Assembly: GCA_951230915.1 (NCBI GenBank)
Contig: OX579641.1
Coordinates: 23,848,254 to 23,912,253, forward strand
Source: Antitrichia curtipendula
Taxonomy: Eukaryota > Streptophyta > Bryopsida > Hypnales > Leucodontaceae
Length of the DNA stretch: 64,000 bases
Reading direction: 5' to 3'
The position numbers and the translations under genes are program-made. The notes beneath the pieces were generated by a model, which saw only the letters and a list, made by a program, of their open reading frames with translations, searched no databases and had not been told where the DNA came from. Positions 12,066 to 23,889 of the stretch are shown here, piece by piece; within the stretch, counting starts at the first letter, position 1, and each line of letters starts with the position of its first letter.

Positions 12066-15000
12066 AGCGGTTACGCCCTGTCTAACGTTGATTTCTAGAA
12101 TGTTTGTAGATGGGAGCTGAAGACGTCCTCGCAAATGAGTCTCTATCATTGGGCGGTGATTCTGAGGTAAGCTTCCGATTTTTGTTCATATGTTTGGTTC
12201 AAAAGATATCGGTGTAATGATTTTGTACTTATTGGCTGTTGTGATCCATTTGTTAGATGGACGATGGAAACAAGGAGCTTGAGTTTGGGCTGCTGCAGGA
12301 CGCCATGGATGACGGTGCCGCGCAGCTTGAGGCAGTGCAGAGTGTTGGAGAGAAGGACAGTGGAGTCAAAAGTCCTGAGATGTCTCAGGATCTTCGGCAC
12401 GATGTTATAGTGGAATCTCAAGACTTGGGAAGTGCGGGTGATGGAACTACAGCTAGAAACGAGGAGAGCTTGGCGAATGATATGATGGCTGGTCTCAGCA
12501 TCGATGAGGCCGAGAATGCCTTTCGGGTGAAGGAGAAGCTTGATTCCATTTCAATAATCCAGGAATTGCGTTTCAAGCCAGTCGACTGCTCTCGCTTGAA
12601 GATTCCACTTTGCAAAATGATTTCGTTGCCGCTTGTTCGACCACTTCTCCACTCCGATGTTAGGCGTTTGGAGGCGGAGTTTGCACACGGCTATCGGGAA
12701 GGCGACAAGGTGTTCTACGTATCCATTTCAGATGATACTGGAAAATCTCAGCTTGTCATTGATGAGATTATAGGGAGTTGGGACATGCATTGGGTTAAAG
12801 AGAACGAAGTATTTGAGAGGCAATTAGCTGCTGATATCCACTTGTCTTCTCTATCTGGCCATATGTTCTTTATCTGGGACGGGAACCACAGGTTTCAAGC
12901 CTGGAGTAAGTATATCTCCCATTTGCATTTAGATGATGCAGATTGGCATTTCTCAGTGGACTCTATACTGCTCATATCAAAGGGCAATACTGGCATTCTT
13001 CTCAATGCGATGAACGACGTAAACAGGTAAGCTTATATTAGTTCCCTTCCAAATTGAGTTTGTACACTTGTTTCTAAGTGAACCTCTAACTAGTTTGGAT
13101 GTTTTTTGCAGGTCCAATGAGAATGCGCATGTGAAAACGAACTTGGTACACAAATTGCATCGCATAAGTTCGTATGGGGTATTGAAGTTACCTGATTTCA
13201 AGGAGTTACTCACATTGGATGAGTACAAGGCCTGTAAGACGAGACCAAAACCTTACCCCTAGTATCCATTGACTTCGGATGTCTTCATCAAATTCTTGAA
13301 TCGGATAAGATTTGATAATAAAATTCTTGAATCATGCCAACATGTTATTTTGAAGTTTCTTCTGTAATTCATGGAGTGAGGTCTTATTAGCTACGTGATA
13401 TGTGCAGCAAGATGTCTCCGCCGCTGCGGATGAAGCGGCTCGACTGTACATAGAGAAGACACCAAAGTCAGACCGCAATGCCCGTGGCATACACGATGCA
13501 ATGGAAAGTGCATCACAGGCAAGAGTGAAGTCCTATCGAACGGAGTTTGACAAAATGATAAGCGTGGCAAATCCCAAGCATGGCCCTAAGTTCCTCGAAG
13601 CGGTAAGCAAAATATTTTGTCCTAATTTTAACTCTATTCATTGGAATCTTGGTGTTTTGTGTGAATTTCTTCTTTGCTCCCTGATTTGATATCGTAACGG
13701 ATATTGTTGGAATCATAATTCCATCCATGGAATTCATATTGTTCGTAGTGGACTAGAAATGTTAATAATTGAAAAATGACTGCAAATGTGAAAAATGAAT
13801 GATACATTGTCTATTAACTGATGAATCTTTTGTGCTTGAATTTAAGATATATTACCATTGGAGCCAATTTGAGAAGCCTGAGATGTCACTGGGGAAGCTC
13901 CAAAAAATTTCAACTACGATTGTAGAACCACAGTTCAAGGTGAAGTGGTTGAATTGGTGGAACTCCGGAGATTTGAACCGTGTGGCATTGCGGTTTCCAG
14001 CAGTTGGTGTCACAGACGATAAATTAGACGCATGGTTGACGAAGGCTGCTTTCTGGGCTCAGGTAAGGAATTTTAGTTGACATGTTCCGTAAATCTTTCT
14101 TTCCGATTTATGCCGCTAAACAGTATGTCGAGTCACTTGTATTGGTGATGCAACTAATCTGTTTACTAATCATGCTTGTAGTTGGAGTTTGTTACCGTTC
14201 AAGCTGTGAACGAGACAATGAAGTCAGAGGAGATTATGGTGGATTGGAAAGAGAGAGATGATGTGGACGAAATTGAAGAGTACATTGAGAAATACCGCAT
14301 TATTTTGTGGGACCATGCTTTCTTTTTCTTTTTCCGGAAGTCAGGGGAATACTATCGATCCAAGCCATTTCTTTCTCAAAATGGAGCAACCAGAGCAATG
14401 CAGCGGCTGCAGTACAGGTAATTTTTTTAGTGATCATCATATGATATTTCAAGCGGCCGAATGTAGATTAAATGCTTGACTACTTAACTCATGTAACTGT
14501 TTGGTTTGCTTGACTCAACAATACAAATCTTTCTAAATCGAGATTTCGGTAAGATTGTCAACGTTGAAATTGTTTTTGTATTCAATTGTTGGTTGTCTAT
14601 GGCCGTGTTCAGTTCGAGTTTCTAACTTTATTCCGTTTACACTCTTGAGCTTCATGTGTTGACCTTAATGGGTTGAATTTTAGACATCGACAATGATCGG
14701 TATCATATTTACATTGTTTTGTGCTGTGACACTTTGAATGGCTTATTTGAAACTTCGAGCCCATAATTTTCTAGCTGATTGTATTTAAAATAGTCAGCCT
14801 AACTTTGCATTTTTCTTTGGTGAAGGTACTTCAAAAGAGAGCTCCTTGGGAAGAAAGCAATCGACAAGAAGTCATTTCCAAAATTATTTGGAGGTTGGTT
14901 GGAGAAAACCTTGAAGGATGCATACATGTTTACACCAGGGCAGGTACGTGCTTTCAAGTCTATGGAGCACACTGCATGTCCATGGTACATAGAATGCCCG

Positions 15001-15404
15001 AAGAAGTTTGTCCCAAGCGAGGAAGAAGCTGAGAAGGCTCTTCAGACTTCTTCAACACCAGTTTCTCTCGAGGACTCTGATGCAGATATGAGTGAGGATC
15101 CCCCATCCGAGACAGAGTTGAAGAAATCTACCAAGATAGGTAGAGACACTAAAGGTTTAAGGGCACCTAAGGAGACTATGGGGACCAAGAAGGCAACAGA
15201 GACCAAGGAGGCCAAGGGTAGTAGTTCAAAAGGCAAGGGTAAAGGAGAAGCAATAGTTGGTGTGAGTCCCTCGGAGACTATTTGTAAGGACCCCATTAAC
15301 CCTAGCACATTCAGTAATCCTGCACACTATCCTCCAGAACTACTTTCAATGTCCACGGAGATCTTTGCACCATCTCAGCTTTACGAGAAGCCGCTAACCG
15401 CATG

Positions 15405-15430
15405 GACACACATGGAGTGGATACCAAAGT
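15405..15430 (+). other. Frameshift site in exon 7 of the ParB/methylase-like gene
   Basis: The frame open from 14826 ends at TGA 15439-15441. From about 15415 a different frame reads VDTKVLLLKTYVHSITQFMVLNKQPSPEFSQLLSFAQK and joins exon 8 in phase 0. The exon is one base short of keeping phase, and no plausible intron explains it. The exact position of the lost base cannot be fixed. Confidence 0.65.
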
Positions 15431-16278
15431 CCTCCTATTGAAGACTTATGTTCACTCTATCACGCAGTTCATGGTCCTTAACAAGCAACCCTCCCCTGAG
15501 TTTTCACAGCTCTTGTCATTTGCTCAGAAGGTTTGGTCCTACTACTCTTCTTTATTTCCTTAAACTCTTGGTTATATTATTTGTAATATACCCTTACATG
15601 TTCTAAAGATCTTAATGTCTGTGTTGGTACTTGCATAGGTGGATCGTGATCATCAACAACTCCTTGGTGGTGTGCCAAAGAGTGAGGCTTGCCTTGATCT
15701 TATCGTGGCAGATGTGCCAGATGGTCTTCCAATTCCAGATATAGGAGCTTTGGTCCCCACATGGAATGCATTGGCAGAGGATTGGCCAGAGTCCATTTTC
15801 GAGGTGGCTCGTGTCACGCTCCAAGATGATGGGGCGGTTATGCTTTTTCACCCTGATATTCCAGATGTCCGGCAAGCGACGGATGCCCTTGCAGAAGTTT
15901 ATGGTTTCACAATGTTGTATGATTGGTGGGGCGTCAACGATATGCTACTCACATCGTACCGAAACCACAATCACACGGTAATAGTTTCATGCCTTCCCGT
16001 TCCATTGGATTCAACTTTTATCCTTTTTATATTCTGTCCTTACTTGATATGGACGTTAATGATTTATCTTCTCCTAATTTCGTATATTGCTTCTCCAGAC
16101 TAAGCGGTTTTGGATAATCCTCTATGTGAAGGAGTCATACTTTGACAATCCTGTTCAGTCCAAATTCTCCATTGAAGTCAATCGGGACCTCAATAATTTG
16201 GGCACTGATATTGTAGGGCAAGCTGCCCTTTACAATTACACTAATTCGTCTACGGCCTTAAAGAATGGGGATAAGATG

Positions 16279-16281
16279 TAG
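16279..16281 (+). other. In-frame TAG interrupting exon 9 of the ParB/methylase-like gene
   Basis: Exon 9 reads NGDKM, stop, RGAREKDPVLMQLFIESF, with coding-quality sequence on both sides in the same frame and methylase motif I downstream. The stop removes that motif from the predicted product. It supports decay of this copy, unless it is a sequencing error or an edited site. Confidence 0.7.
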
Positions 16282-17643
16282 AGAGGAGCGCGTGAGAAAG
16301 ACCCAGTTCTTATGCAACTCTTTATTGAAAGCTTTTCCAAACCTGGGGATGTAGTGTTGGATTGCAATGCATCAACTGGTATAATCTTCACCCTTTATTT
16401 GTTTTTTATTCTTGTGAATTTCTGTACTTCACCAATTTGCTTTGGTTCTTATGCAGCAAATTTGATTTTCTTCTAGGCTCCAGCGTTCATGCTTGCCGTC
16501 GAAGTGGGCGTCACCTCATTGCTCTTGAGTCCGATGAAGAAATCTTTGAGGCTGTTCTAGTTTCCCTCTCCACTGTAGTTTCCTCCGAGGGTTCCATGGG
16601 GAAGAAACGTAAAGAACCACCAGCCCCAAAAGGCATCGCTAAGGAGAGACCTACAAAGAGGATTGCAAAGAATCGCATGTGTACGTAAGTCCTACCCTTT
16701 ATTTATTTGCCTTCATTTCAAATTTTTCTCCTTCAACAATTAAAACTAATTTCGTTTCATTGTTTTCAATCTCCACAGGTTGGTAGACTTTTTTCCCAGT
16801 CCTCCAACTCCATTGTCTTTACCATGTTACATTGAGGCAATGGCCATCGACCTTGCGAATAGGAATAGTCCTGTGAAAGTCCCTGCTTTACCTCGGTATG
16901 ACCCGAATGTGCGTCGATACATTGACTATGAGGCAACAGAGGTTATTATTGTTACTAGCAGTGGCAGCACTGAGATAGTTTCTAGTGCCACTTCGAGTGA
17001 TGCGTCTTCTGTGGGTGTTAGCAGTTCAGACTGTGTTTCCAAGTCTTGACTACTTTCACTGTACGCTTTCATTAATTGCATGTAGTGAGACTAAAAGGGC
17101 CACTACACTTTATTTTTGTACTTTGTCTTGTTTAATTGTCTTACATTTGCTTCCATGTCATTAGAACTTTATTGATAGTGGATTCCTTCAATATGCGTGA
17201 TATCATTCGCCACTTCTATTATATACCATTGTATCAATGCCTTTTCGTGATTTTAGTAATTCATACAATACAATAAATCATCTCTCTTTGTGTCTACTTG
17301 ATTCTATCATATTGTTTACCGCCGATTTGTGTCGCTGCACGTATTGTACAATGTTTAGTAATTCTTGAACTCATTGAAAGCTGAAATAGTGCCCTTGGGG
17401 TTGGAGCAATAGAATTTTGAATGTCAGAATTTTAATTCTTTTCAGAGATTATTTCGCACCATATGAGTCATGACAACCTTATCACATTAAACAAAAATAG
17501 AATCTTCTCTTGAGGTAGATTTGAGGTAGAGCTAAACCAACTTCAATACCAAAAAAATATTTAAAATTTTTTTGGGGATATAGTTTTTATGTCCCTAAGG
17601 ACTGTTTTACCATTGAGAAGCAATACATTAAAATTCACCCATA

Positions 17644-17749
17644 AATTATGAGGGCCTAAAGGCCTCCTCGGTGTCGAGGAGGCCTTCTGGCCCTCATAAT
17701 TTCTGTGGAGGCCAACAGGCCTCCTCGGTACCGAGGAGGCCTTTTGGCC
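17644..17749. repeat. Two large palindromes downstream of the ParB/methylase-like gene
   Basis: The first, 17644-17700, is a near-perfect 57-base palindrome (TTATGAGGGCC arms around CCTCGGTGTCGAGG). The second, 17710-17749, pairs GGCCAACAGGCC with GGCCTTTTGGCC around CCTCGGTACCGAGG. Each is followed by a similar AT-rich tail with an ACAGTAAAA(A/G)(G/A)AGGCA block. The same arrangement (ACAATAAAAAGTGGCA) follows the palindrome at 2299-2338. They lie about 600 bases past the gene's stop codon. Confidence 0.85.
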
Positions 17750-18114
17750 CTCAATATTTTTTTGTAGTTTCAGCCCTAAACAGTAAAAGGAGGCATCAAT
17801 CAATATTTTTTTGGAGTTTAAGACCTTAACAGTAAAAAGAGGCAACAAGCAAGTCCCACTTATAATTACAAAATAAAATTTGGTAAGAATATTTCATTTG
17901 TCCTTATTCATCCACATTCATCTTTACCAATTCATCATCCATCCACTTTTGGACGATTTCTTTGAAAGAATGATTTTCATGATTTTGAATCCCCTTTTTG
18001 CCAACAATTTTTTTGTTTTTTTCCACGGATATGGGTGCTAGTTCTTGTCAAATTACACACCTTTAATCACCCGAATTCCGTGGTCTTAGGGTACTGCATC
18101 CAACTCAGAAAATG

Positions 18115-18157
18115 TGCTCACTGCTCACTGCTCACTACTCACATTCTAGCATTTCTG
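18115..18157 (-). repeat. Right terminal inverted repeat with subterminal heptamer array
   Basis: Reverse complement of the left end: on the plus strand, four TGCTCAC-type heptamers (18115-18142) lead into CATTCTAGC and the outer end at 18157. It shares the GCTAGAATGYGAG block with the left end. Confidence 0.8.
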
Positions 18158-18167
18158 GTTCAATTAA
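18158..18167 (+). repeat. Right target-site duplication of the large element
   Basis: Exact direct copy of the 10 bases at 1542-1551, placed immediately outside the right inverted end. Confidence 0.75.
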
Positions 18168-20929
18168 TAGTGTCTTTGTCTTATTTATTTTATGGGTATG
18201 GTTTGAGAAAGCACATGGACCTTTTGTAAGGATTTATTTCCTTTCATAAGAGAATCAATTATTTCTATATAGAAAGTATGAAGTAGGATGGAAATGTTCA
18301 TAATCATATTGAGGGAATCTATATTATTTACGGCTCCTTGCTACTATAAGGGCATCATCAATATTATTTTTTTTTTATGTTGGAGTGGGCTTTAACCTTT
18401 TGTATTGTGAGTAGGAAGGTTCAATTTCAAAGCATTGGTACTATAGAAGTGAGCATTGTTTTATCAATATATTGAGATGTAGGTTTTATGAGATAGTTGA
18501 AAATGGGATATATTGAATTGAGATTGTTTGTGAAGATGTAAACCAATTCATGTGGGTATTGTATCCAACGGTCTCAATTATCTAGCTTCTAGAGTTTAGA
18601 GGTTGTTTTTGTAGGGATATGAATGAGCCATCAATGTAGTAGCTTAATTGTAAAGGATATTTGAGTGGAGGAGTGGTGTTGAAGTGGTTTATTTGAAGTG
18701 GTTGGGAGTTTTGTATTGGGGTTAATGGAAAGTGAGGCTTAGTGTTCTACAAGCATTTATTGTTTATGGTTATGTAGTTTGGTGTGGGGAGAATGATGCT
18801 TAGTGGTGGTGTAGGTATTTAAAGTTTTATAATTAAATAGTGTATATTCTGCCAATAGCATTTTGTTGCCAAAGGATGTGGATTGGTGGTGTACAAAGAG
18901 GATTTGTAATGCAGTTTTTTTATAGAAGGTGGATGGTTTTTTGGGTTTGTGATATATCATTGAATATGCAAAAAAATATGCTAATATGTAAGTATCAAGG
19001 AAAAAAGACATATGAGGAGGTTTTTGGTTGTACCATGTTGAATTTGGAAATATGATTATTAATAAGTTTTGTAGATTAGATTGTGCAACAAGTCTAGTCC
19101 AATGTATTATTTGTTTGTAATTTGTAATTGTGGGTGGGTTTGCAAGTGGGTGAATGCAAGAAAGACCGTCCACTTTGCGTAGCATTTTCCACAGTACTCA
19201 TGTTTTTTGGGGAGTACTGTATAATTAGAAAAACAATTTTTAAAAAATCTGAAAAATATGTTCAATGTATACACCTTTAAGAAGAAGTTACTCTAGGAAG
19301 GAAAAGCATAGAAAAATTCTCTAAGTAGGAGAACTGGAAAAGTGCAAAATCTCATGAAAATAGGTACTTTCACATTTTAATTTGTAATAAATAGGAAAAA
19401 CAATTTTTAAGGAAAATAAAAAATTTCCATTTGGGAGGACTTTATAGGAAAGAAATTTCACCAAAAAAATGATCTTGAAACAATTTTGAATGTTCAGAAC
19501 TGCGTGCGCAAGGGAGCCCTGTTTGCACGTATGTGGAGGGCATAAAATAAATTTTTTTTAAGTTTACTTTGGCAGAAACATGACTTCCTACTATGGGAAT
19601 AGACCATAGAAATTTCAGATTTGGATCATTAAGTTTGGATACTCTCCAGTACTAAAAATCCCTAAACTACAAAGTGTGACAAATTAGCTAAATTGAAATT
19701 GAAATATAAAATGATTTTTAAATTTTTTTGAAAAATAATTGATCTAAACAGATCAGGTTAGTCATTTCCAAAAAAAATTTCAAGTTAATTGGATTCATTC
19801 TTCAAAAGTTATAGCCAATAACAAGTCTGACACGTCAAGTGTGACAAAAAATAGTACTAGTCTTTCTTGCATTCACCCTTGTCCTCTATTGAACCAGTGA
19901 TGTATATAGAGTAAGTGAAGTGATCCAAAAATTGTCTCAATGTATAAAAAGTAGTAGCGTAGGAATTGAATTAGATATGCAACAGGTGAAGAAAAGTAGA
20001 CCTAAGCAAATTTGAAGTAAGAAATTATGTGCAATAAATTGTGTTATAAGATAGTGTATTTTTTGTTTTATAAAGTTTTGTTTTTGTTTTTGTTTTTGTT
20101 GTATTGATATCTTTGGTAAAGCCAAAAAATTCTATCTTGACTTATTGAATTGGAGTTTCAAGGAAAATATAATATTTTGTATTAGTGTGGTATTGTTGTT
20201 AGAGCCATTATAATCTTGTTTGGAGGATGATTATAATATATTTTTCTACATTCTTGTATAAATCACTAACAAAAAAGCATATCATATCTAACCAACAAAA
20301 GAAAAATTAGCTATCTTATATGACTATTTCATGACTGGGGGGTAAAAAATGAGCTCACAATGTAACTTGTATAAATTTATAGTTGCACTTTAGTCGTACA
20401 AACAACTAGTAGATGTAAAGTCAATGATCAAAGGGCAAAAGGCTACTTACATCAATGCATTATCATCCCCACAATGTTGAATTTGTTGATGTGAACTTGT
20501 AGGATTGACGTAAATTGCTTACAATTATAGTTTAGTCATAAAAATATACAGCTAAAGATCTTCTATGACTAGTTGGTGACTACTGAACAATTATGTAGTA
20601 GTCTAGTTGCATAGTAGTTGTAGATAGTAAATGCATGAGAAGTTGAAGATTAGTTATTTATATTAGTTGTTGAATAGTCATAGAGAAGTTAATTACAAAG
20701 ACTTTGTGATATGGCAATTAACTACTGCTTTAGGATTTTAATCCTAATGAAATCCTTGCCACCTCCAAATGCATCTAGATCGAACAATACCTATTTTATT
20801 GTCTCTTGCCTCTTGCTGCTTTTTCTTGTTGCTTTTGTTGCTTCTTACTTCTTTGTAAGTTGTCTCTTGCCTCTTGCATCTTACTTCTTTGTAGTTGACT
20901 CTTTTCATATTGCCACTATCTGTCTCTTT
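18168..20929. other. AT-rich intergenic DNA, no gene seen
   Basis: Many A/T runs and stop codons in all frames. The open frames present are short, Tyr/Phe/Lys-rich and without recognisable motifs. A (GTTTTT)n-like run lies at 20078-20100. Nothing here can be supported as a gene. Confidence 0.6.
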
Positions 20930-22130
20930 TTCTTCCTATGTACAGTACAACATAGAAGAAAAAATAGTAATTAGAAAGAAGTAGAGATTGATTCAAATTA
21001 CAAAATTGATAAGACTTTAGTTATGGACTTGAAAAATACCAATCCTAATGATTGTAATGCTGTACTAAACAATCTACATCCTCATTACAAAAAAATTCAG
21101 CCCTCGGGAGTGCCGCGTGTTTTGCAGGGCTGTGGTGCAATTAGGGAAAAAATGATTTTTATTTTTTTATTTTTTTATTTTTTTTATAAATTTTTGGGGG
21201 GGAATCTGACGTGGCACTATTAGTGTCACGTCAGACTGAAGAATTTTTAAATACTTCTTTTACTTTTAAAAAAAATTATTTAAAAAAAAAATTAATTAAT
21301 TAATTTTTAAAAAATTTAAAAAAATTTAAAATTTTATTTTTTATTTTTCTGTAACTGCACCGCGGGGGGTGCCGAAAAAACTTTCTAAATAGCATTGTCG
21401 AGGGCTGAAATTTTTTGTAATGATGATTTAATTTTTTCCAAAAACATTGAAAATTGAGTAAAATAAAGGACTTCAAAGTTTTATTTTAGAATAAAGAATC
21501 CATAACTACTTGCAAACTAAAACTCCTCATAACTTTTGACTCATTGATCAAAATAGAACAATCCAAAGCTTTCCATATATATAACTCTAGAAAACCAATT
21601 TCAAATTTTTTTTTTTGAAAATAAACTAAAATAATTTTGATTTGCCTACATTGCCTGGTTGGGGGAAAAAATAACATATTTGGCCATATCTTTTAACTCA
21701 CATTTCCAAATGTCATGAAATTTAGTGTATATGAAAGATATTCCTTGTCCCCACCTTCTATTAAAATTTCAACCTAAAGCATACAAATCTCTAGTCACAC
21801 AATACTTGCCCAAAATTTCTATGTTGCCAAAAAACGCATAATGGTCTTTTAGGGGTTAATGCACAATAATTTTCATAAATTTTAACTACATACTTAAAAA
21901 ACTATTATATAATATATAAGGTAGGATTGTAGGAGACCATACTTGAGCTAGAATTCAAAAGCCACATTATTTGTGCCACTTTGTATCGATAATGTACATT
22001 GAAAGTTTCAAATGTACATTACTAAAACATAACAGCCATGAAGTGGCACAAATAGTCACATCATGGTTCAAATACAATCTCTTATCTTAGTTTCTTTCTA
22101 AAATTGATCAACATGGTTAGCTTAGAATTT
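20930..22130 (+). repeat. Dispersed repeat, copy A (interrupted by a MITE)
   Basis: The stretches 20940-21082 and 21424-21870 align clearly with 49595-50170. Shared landmarks include GTACAACATA near the start, the ATCCATAACT / CTCATAA segment, and CTAGAAAACCAATTTCAA. Copy A carries a MITE at about 21083-21424 that copy B lacks. Divergence is moderate, suggesting an old family. The right limit is uncertain. Confidence 0.65.
21084..21423. mobile_element. TIR MITE, about 340 bp
   Basis: The left end CATTACAAAAAAATTCAGCC is inverted at the right end (GGGCTGAAATTTTTTGTAATG), with CCCTCG continuing the repeat inward. A TA dinucleotide flanks the CAAAAAA core on both sides and may be the target duplication. 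Inside is a further palindrome around CTGACGTGGCAC / GTGTCACGTCAG (about 21207-21236). No protein is encoded. The related sequence at 49735-49760 lacks the insert, which supports insertion. Confidence 0.7.
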
Positions 22131-22615
22131 TTTTAATTTTTAAAGAATAAAAGATATAATCTAATTATCTAGATTTACGTATACATAGAAAGCTTTAAAT
22201 CATTCAATTTATATAAACAAAATGGATTTTATGAGGTGTTCTAATTTGTAGATAGTTATGGAATCTCTACTCAAAATTAATTAAACTTTGAAGTCCTTTA
22301 TTTAATTTAATTTTTTGTATTAAAATATATAATGCAAATTATTTATTATAAAAATACAACTATTGAATTGGAGTTATTCAATCCTAAAACTAAAGTCTTA
22401 GCAATTTAGTATTTTTAATAAATTCTTACATTTTCTACTTACTATTTTTTCATTTATGAATATGAAATATTATTTTGTTGAATTTTTCATATGTATTTCC
22501 AACTTATTTATTCAATATATTATGGAGTGTTGCAATTTGCAAGCCACGAACGTGTACAATTTTGGAAAAAAAGTTTAAAAGATGTCACTTAATTATTTGC
22601 AAAAAATTAAAAATA

Positions 22616-23889
22616 CACTATAAGAAACTGGTGTTTTTTGTGATGTCAGAAAAAATGTGACCTCGTGTCTATTTTGACGTGAAGGGAATCAACGTAGATG
22701 TCACCTAAAATTTGTTATGCTGGATGAACAAAAAACATGCCAATTTTTTAGAAAACATGTTCTTTTTGACCTCGTTTTTTTTTACATCCCAAAAAATATG
22801 GTCTTCCAAGGTTCCCATGATGCACCATTTGGTGGACAGCTCAGTGCCACGTGGGTGGGCAGTGCCACATAGGAAAAAATCTCATCCGATTTGTTGGTGA
22901 CATGGATGTGGGGAAAAGTGATGTGGATCCACCAAAATCGGACGTGGCATGCCTTGTTAGCATACTTTCATGGCATTTAAGAATTTTAGTATTTATTTTG
23001 AAACATCAATTTAGACATTTAGATAGACGTTTTTGGTGACATCGATTATTACATACTACATCTGGAAGTTAAAGTCAGTAGAAAATATTGATTTAAAAAT
23101 AAAATAAACAAGTACAATTGTTGAATTCAATAAGAGTTAAAAAAACACTAACTATCTACCATCAAGAGAATTTTTGATGGAGAAATGAAGGAATTTCTTC
23201 ATTAAAAGTTAGTGAGAATTAAGGGTTGAGAGGTCTTATTTATATCCATTGTCCATCCATAGTGAGACAAAAGATATGGGAACTTCAAGACTATTGTAAG
23301 TCTCAATGTTGTTTCAGACATGTCAATGTTGTTACAAATATCTTGATCATGTTGTTTCAAACATGTCATAGTTGTTACAAATATCTTGATCATGTTGTTT
23401 TAGACATTTTATATTTAACACAATTTTTGCTTTACATATCCCATATGGATTGTCTCACTTCCTACCACCCCACTTGTATAAAGACCATCTCTTTTCATCC
23501 ATAATATACATCCATCCATTTCTATTTTTTTGTAAAGCATGCCATGTAGCTGCCTTTCTCCTAAATTTTTCACATATGGTCAACATTTTATCATAGACCG
23601 TAGTAATTTTTACTAACTTACCCATAGTCAAAATTGGTCTTCTTGTTGACTTAGCCCTCTATGTTTTTTTGGACGTTCCAAAAAACATCAATATGTCTTT
23701 AGTCATGTCAAATAAAACGCCAACGTCAATGATAACATCAACTTGGATTTACAGTAACGTGCTAATGTTTTTTACAACATCCACAAAAATCTACCTTGTT
23801 GAACCAGATGTCCTCCGATATCTTTATGTTTTATCAGACATTGCACGATGGTGGAAAATCATTGCCAAAAATGTGGTTTTCTTATAGTG
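22616..23889. mobile_element. Non-autonomous CACTA (En/Spm-type) element, 1274 bp
   Basis: It starts CACTATAAGAAAC and ends with the inverted GTTTTCTTATAGTG, the classic plant CACTA terminal signature. Subterminal blocks such as GATGTCA and TGACCTCG recur near the left end. No transposase is encoded: open frames are short and unremarkable. The three bases outside the ends (ATA and ATC) agree in two of three positions, so the expected 3-bp duplication is imperfect. It is probably mobilised by a transposase from elsewhere. Confidence 0.75.

Larger units (their letters stand above)
12110..17049 (+). pseudogene. ParB-like / degenerate N4-N6 DNA-methylase-like protein gene, with frameshift and nonsense codon
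   Basis: Eleven exons, all GT-AG and phase-consistent: 12110-12166, 12257-13026, 13112-13233, 13412-13602, 13847-14062, 14182-14417, 14826-15530, 15639-15977, 16099-16378, 16477-16684, 16779-17049 (about 1131 codons). After an acidic N-terminus, residues about 125-240 resemble a ParB-like domain, with WDGNHRFQAW at about 226. The middle is Trp-rich (WLNWWNSGDLN), followed by a Lys/Ser-rich linker. The C-terminal part carries LIVADVPDGLP (motif IV position, about 787-797) and then PGDVVLDCNASTGS (motif I, about 961-974), the beta-class methylase order. The usual DPPY is DVPD, so catalysis is doubtful. A basic KKRKEPP may be a nuclear signal. Breaks: exon 7 changes frame near 15417 (one base short) and TAG at 16279-16281 interrupts exon 9. 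Bacterial and phage proteins also fuse ParB-like and N4/N6 methylase domains. The function is unknown; a regulator of the element is one possibility. Confidence 0.7.
1552..18157. mobile_element. Giant Mutator-like element (about 16.6 kb) with transposase, ParB/methylase-like gene and palindrome arrays
   Basis: Seen: the left end (1552-1571) and the reverse complement of the right end (18138-18157) match in 15 of 20 positions, sharing the block GCTAGAATGYGAG at the same distance from the edge. Both continue into short arrays of a heptamer, about six and a half copies on the left (1567-1613) and four on the right (18115-18142). The element is flanked by GTTCAATTAA at 1542-1551 and 18158-18167 in direct orientation. 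Known: Mutator elements make 8-11 bp target duplications and encode DDE transposases, often with SWIM zinc fingers. The minus-strand gene at 2424-6061 fits such a transposase. Inferred: everything between the ends, including the plus-strand ParB/methylase-like gene and the 590-bp tandem repeats, moves as one unit. Related palindromes near both ends (2299-2338 and 17644-17749) and in the central array support a single entity. Main uncertainty: the boundary may be off by one or two bases. Confidence 0.82.
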
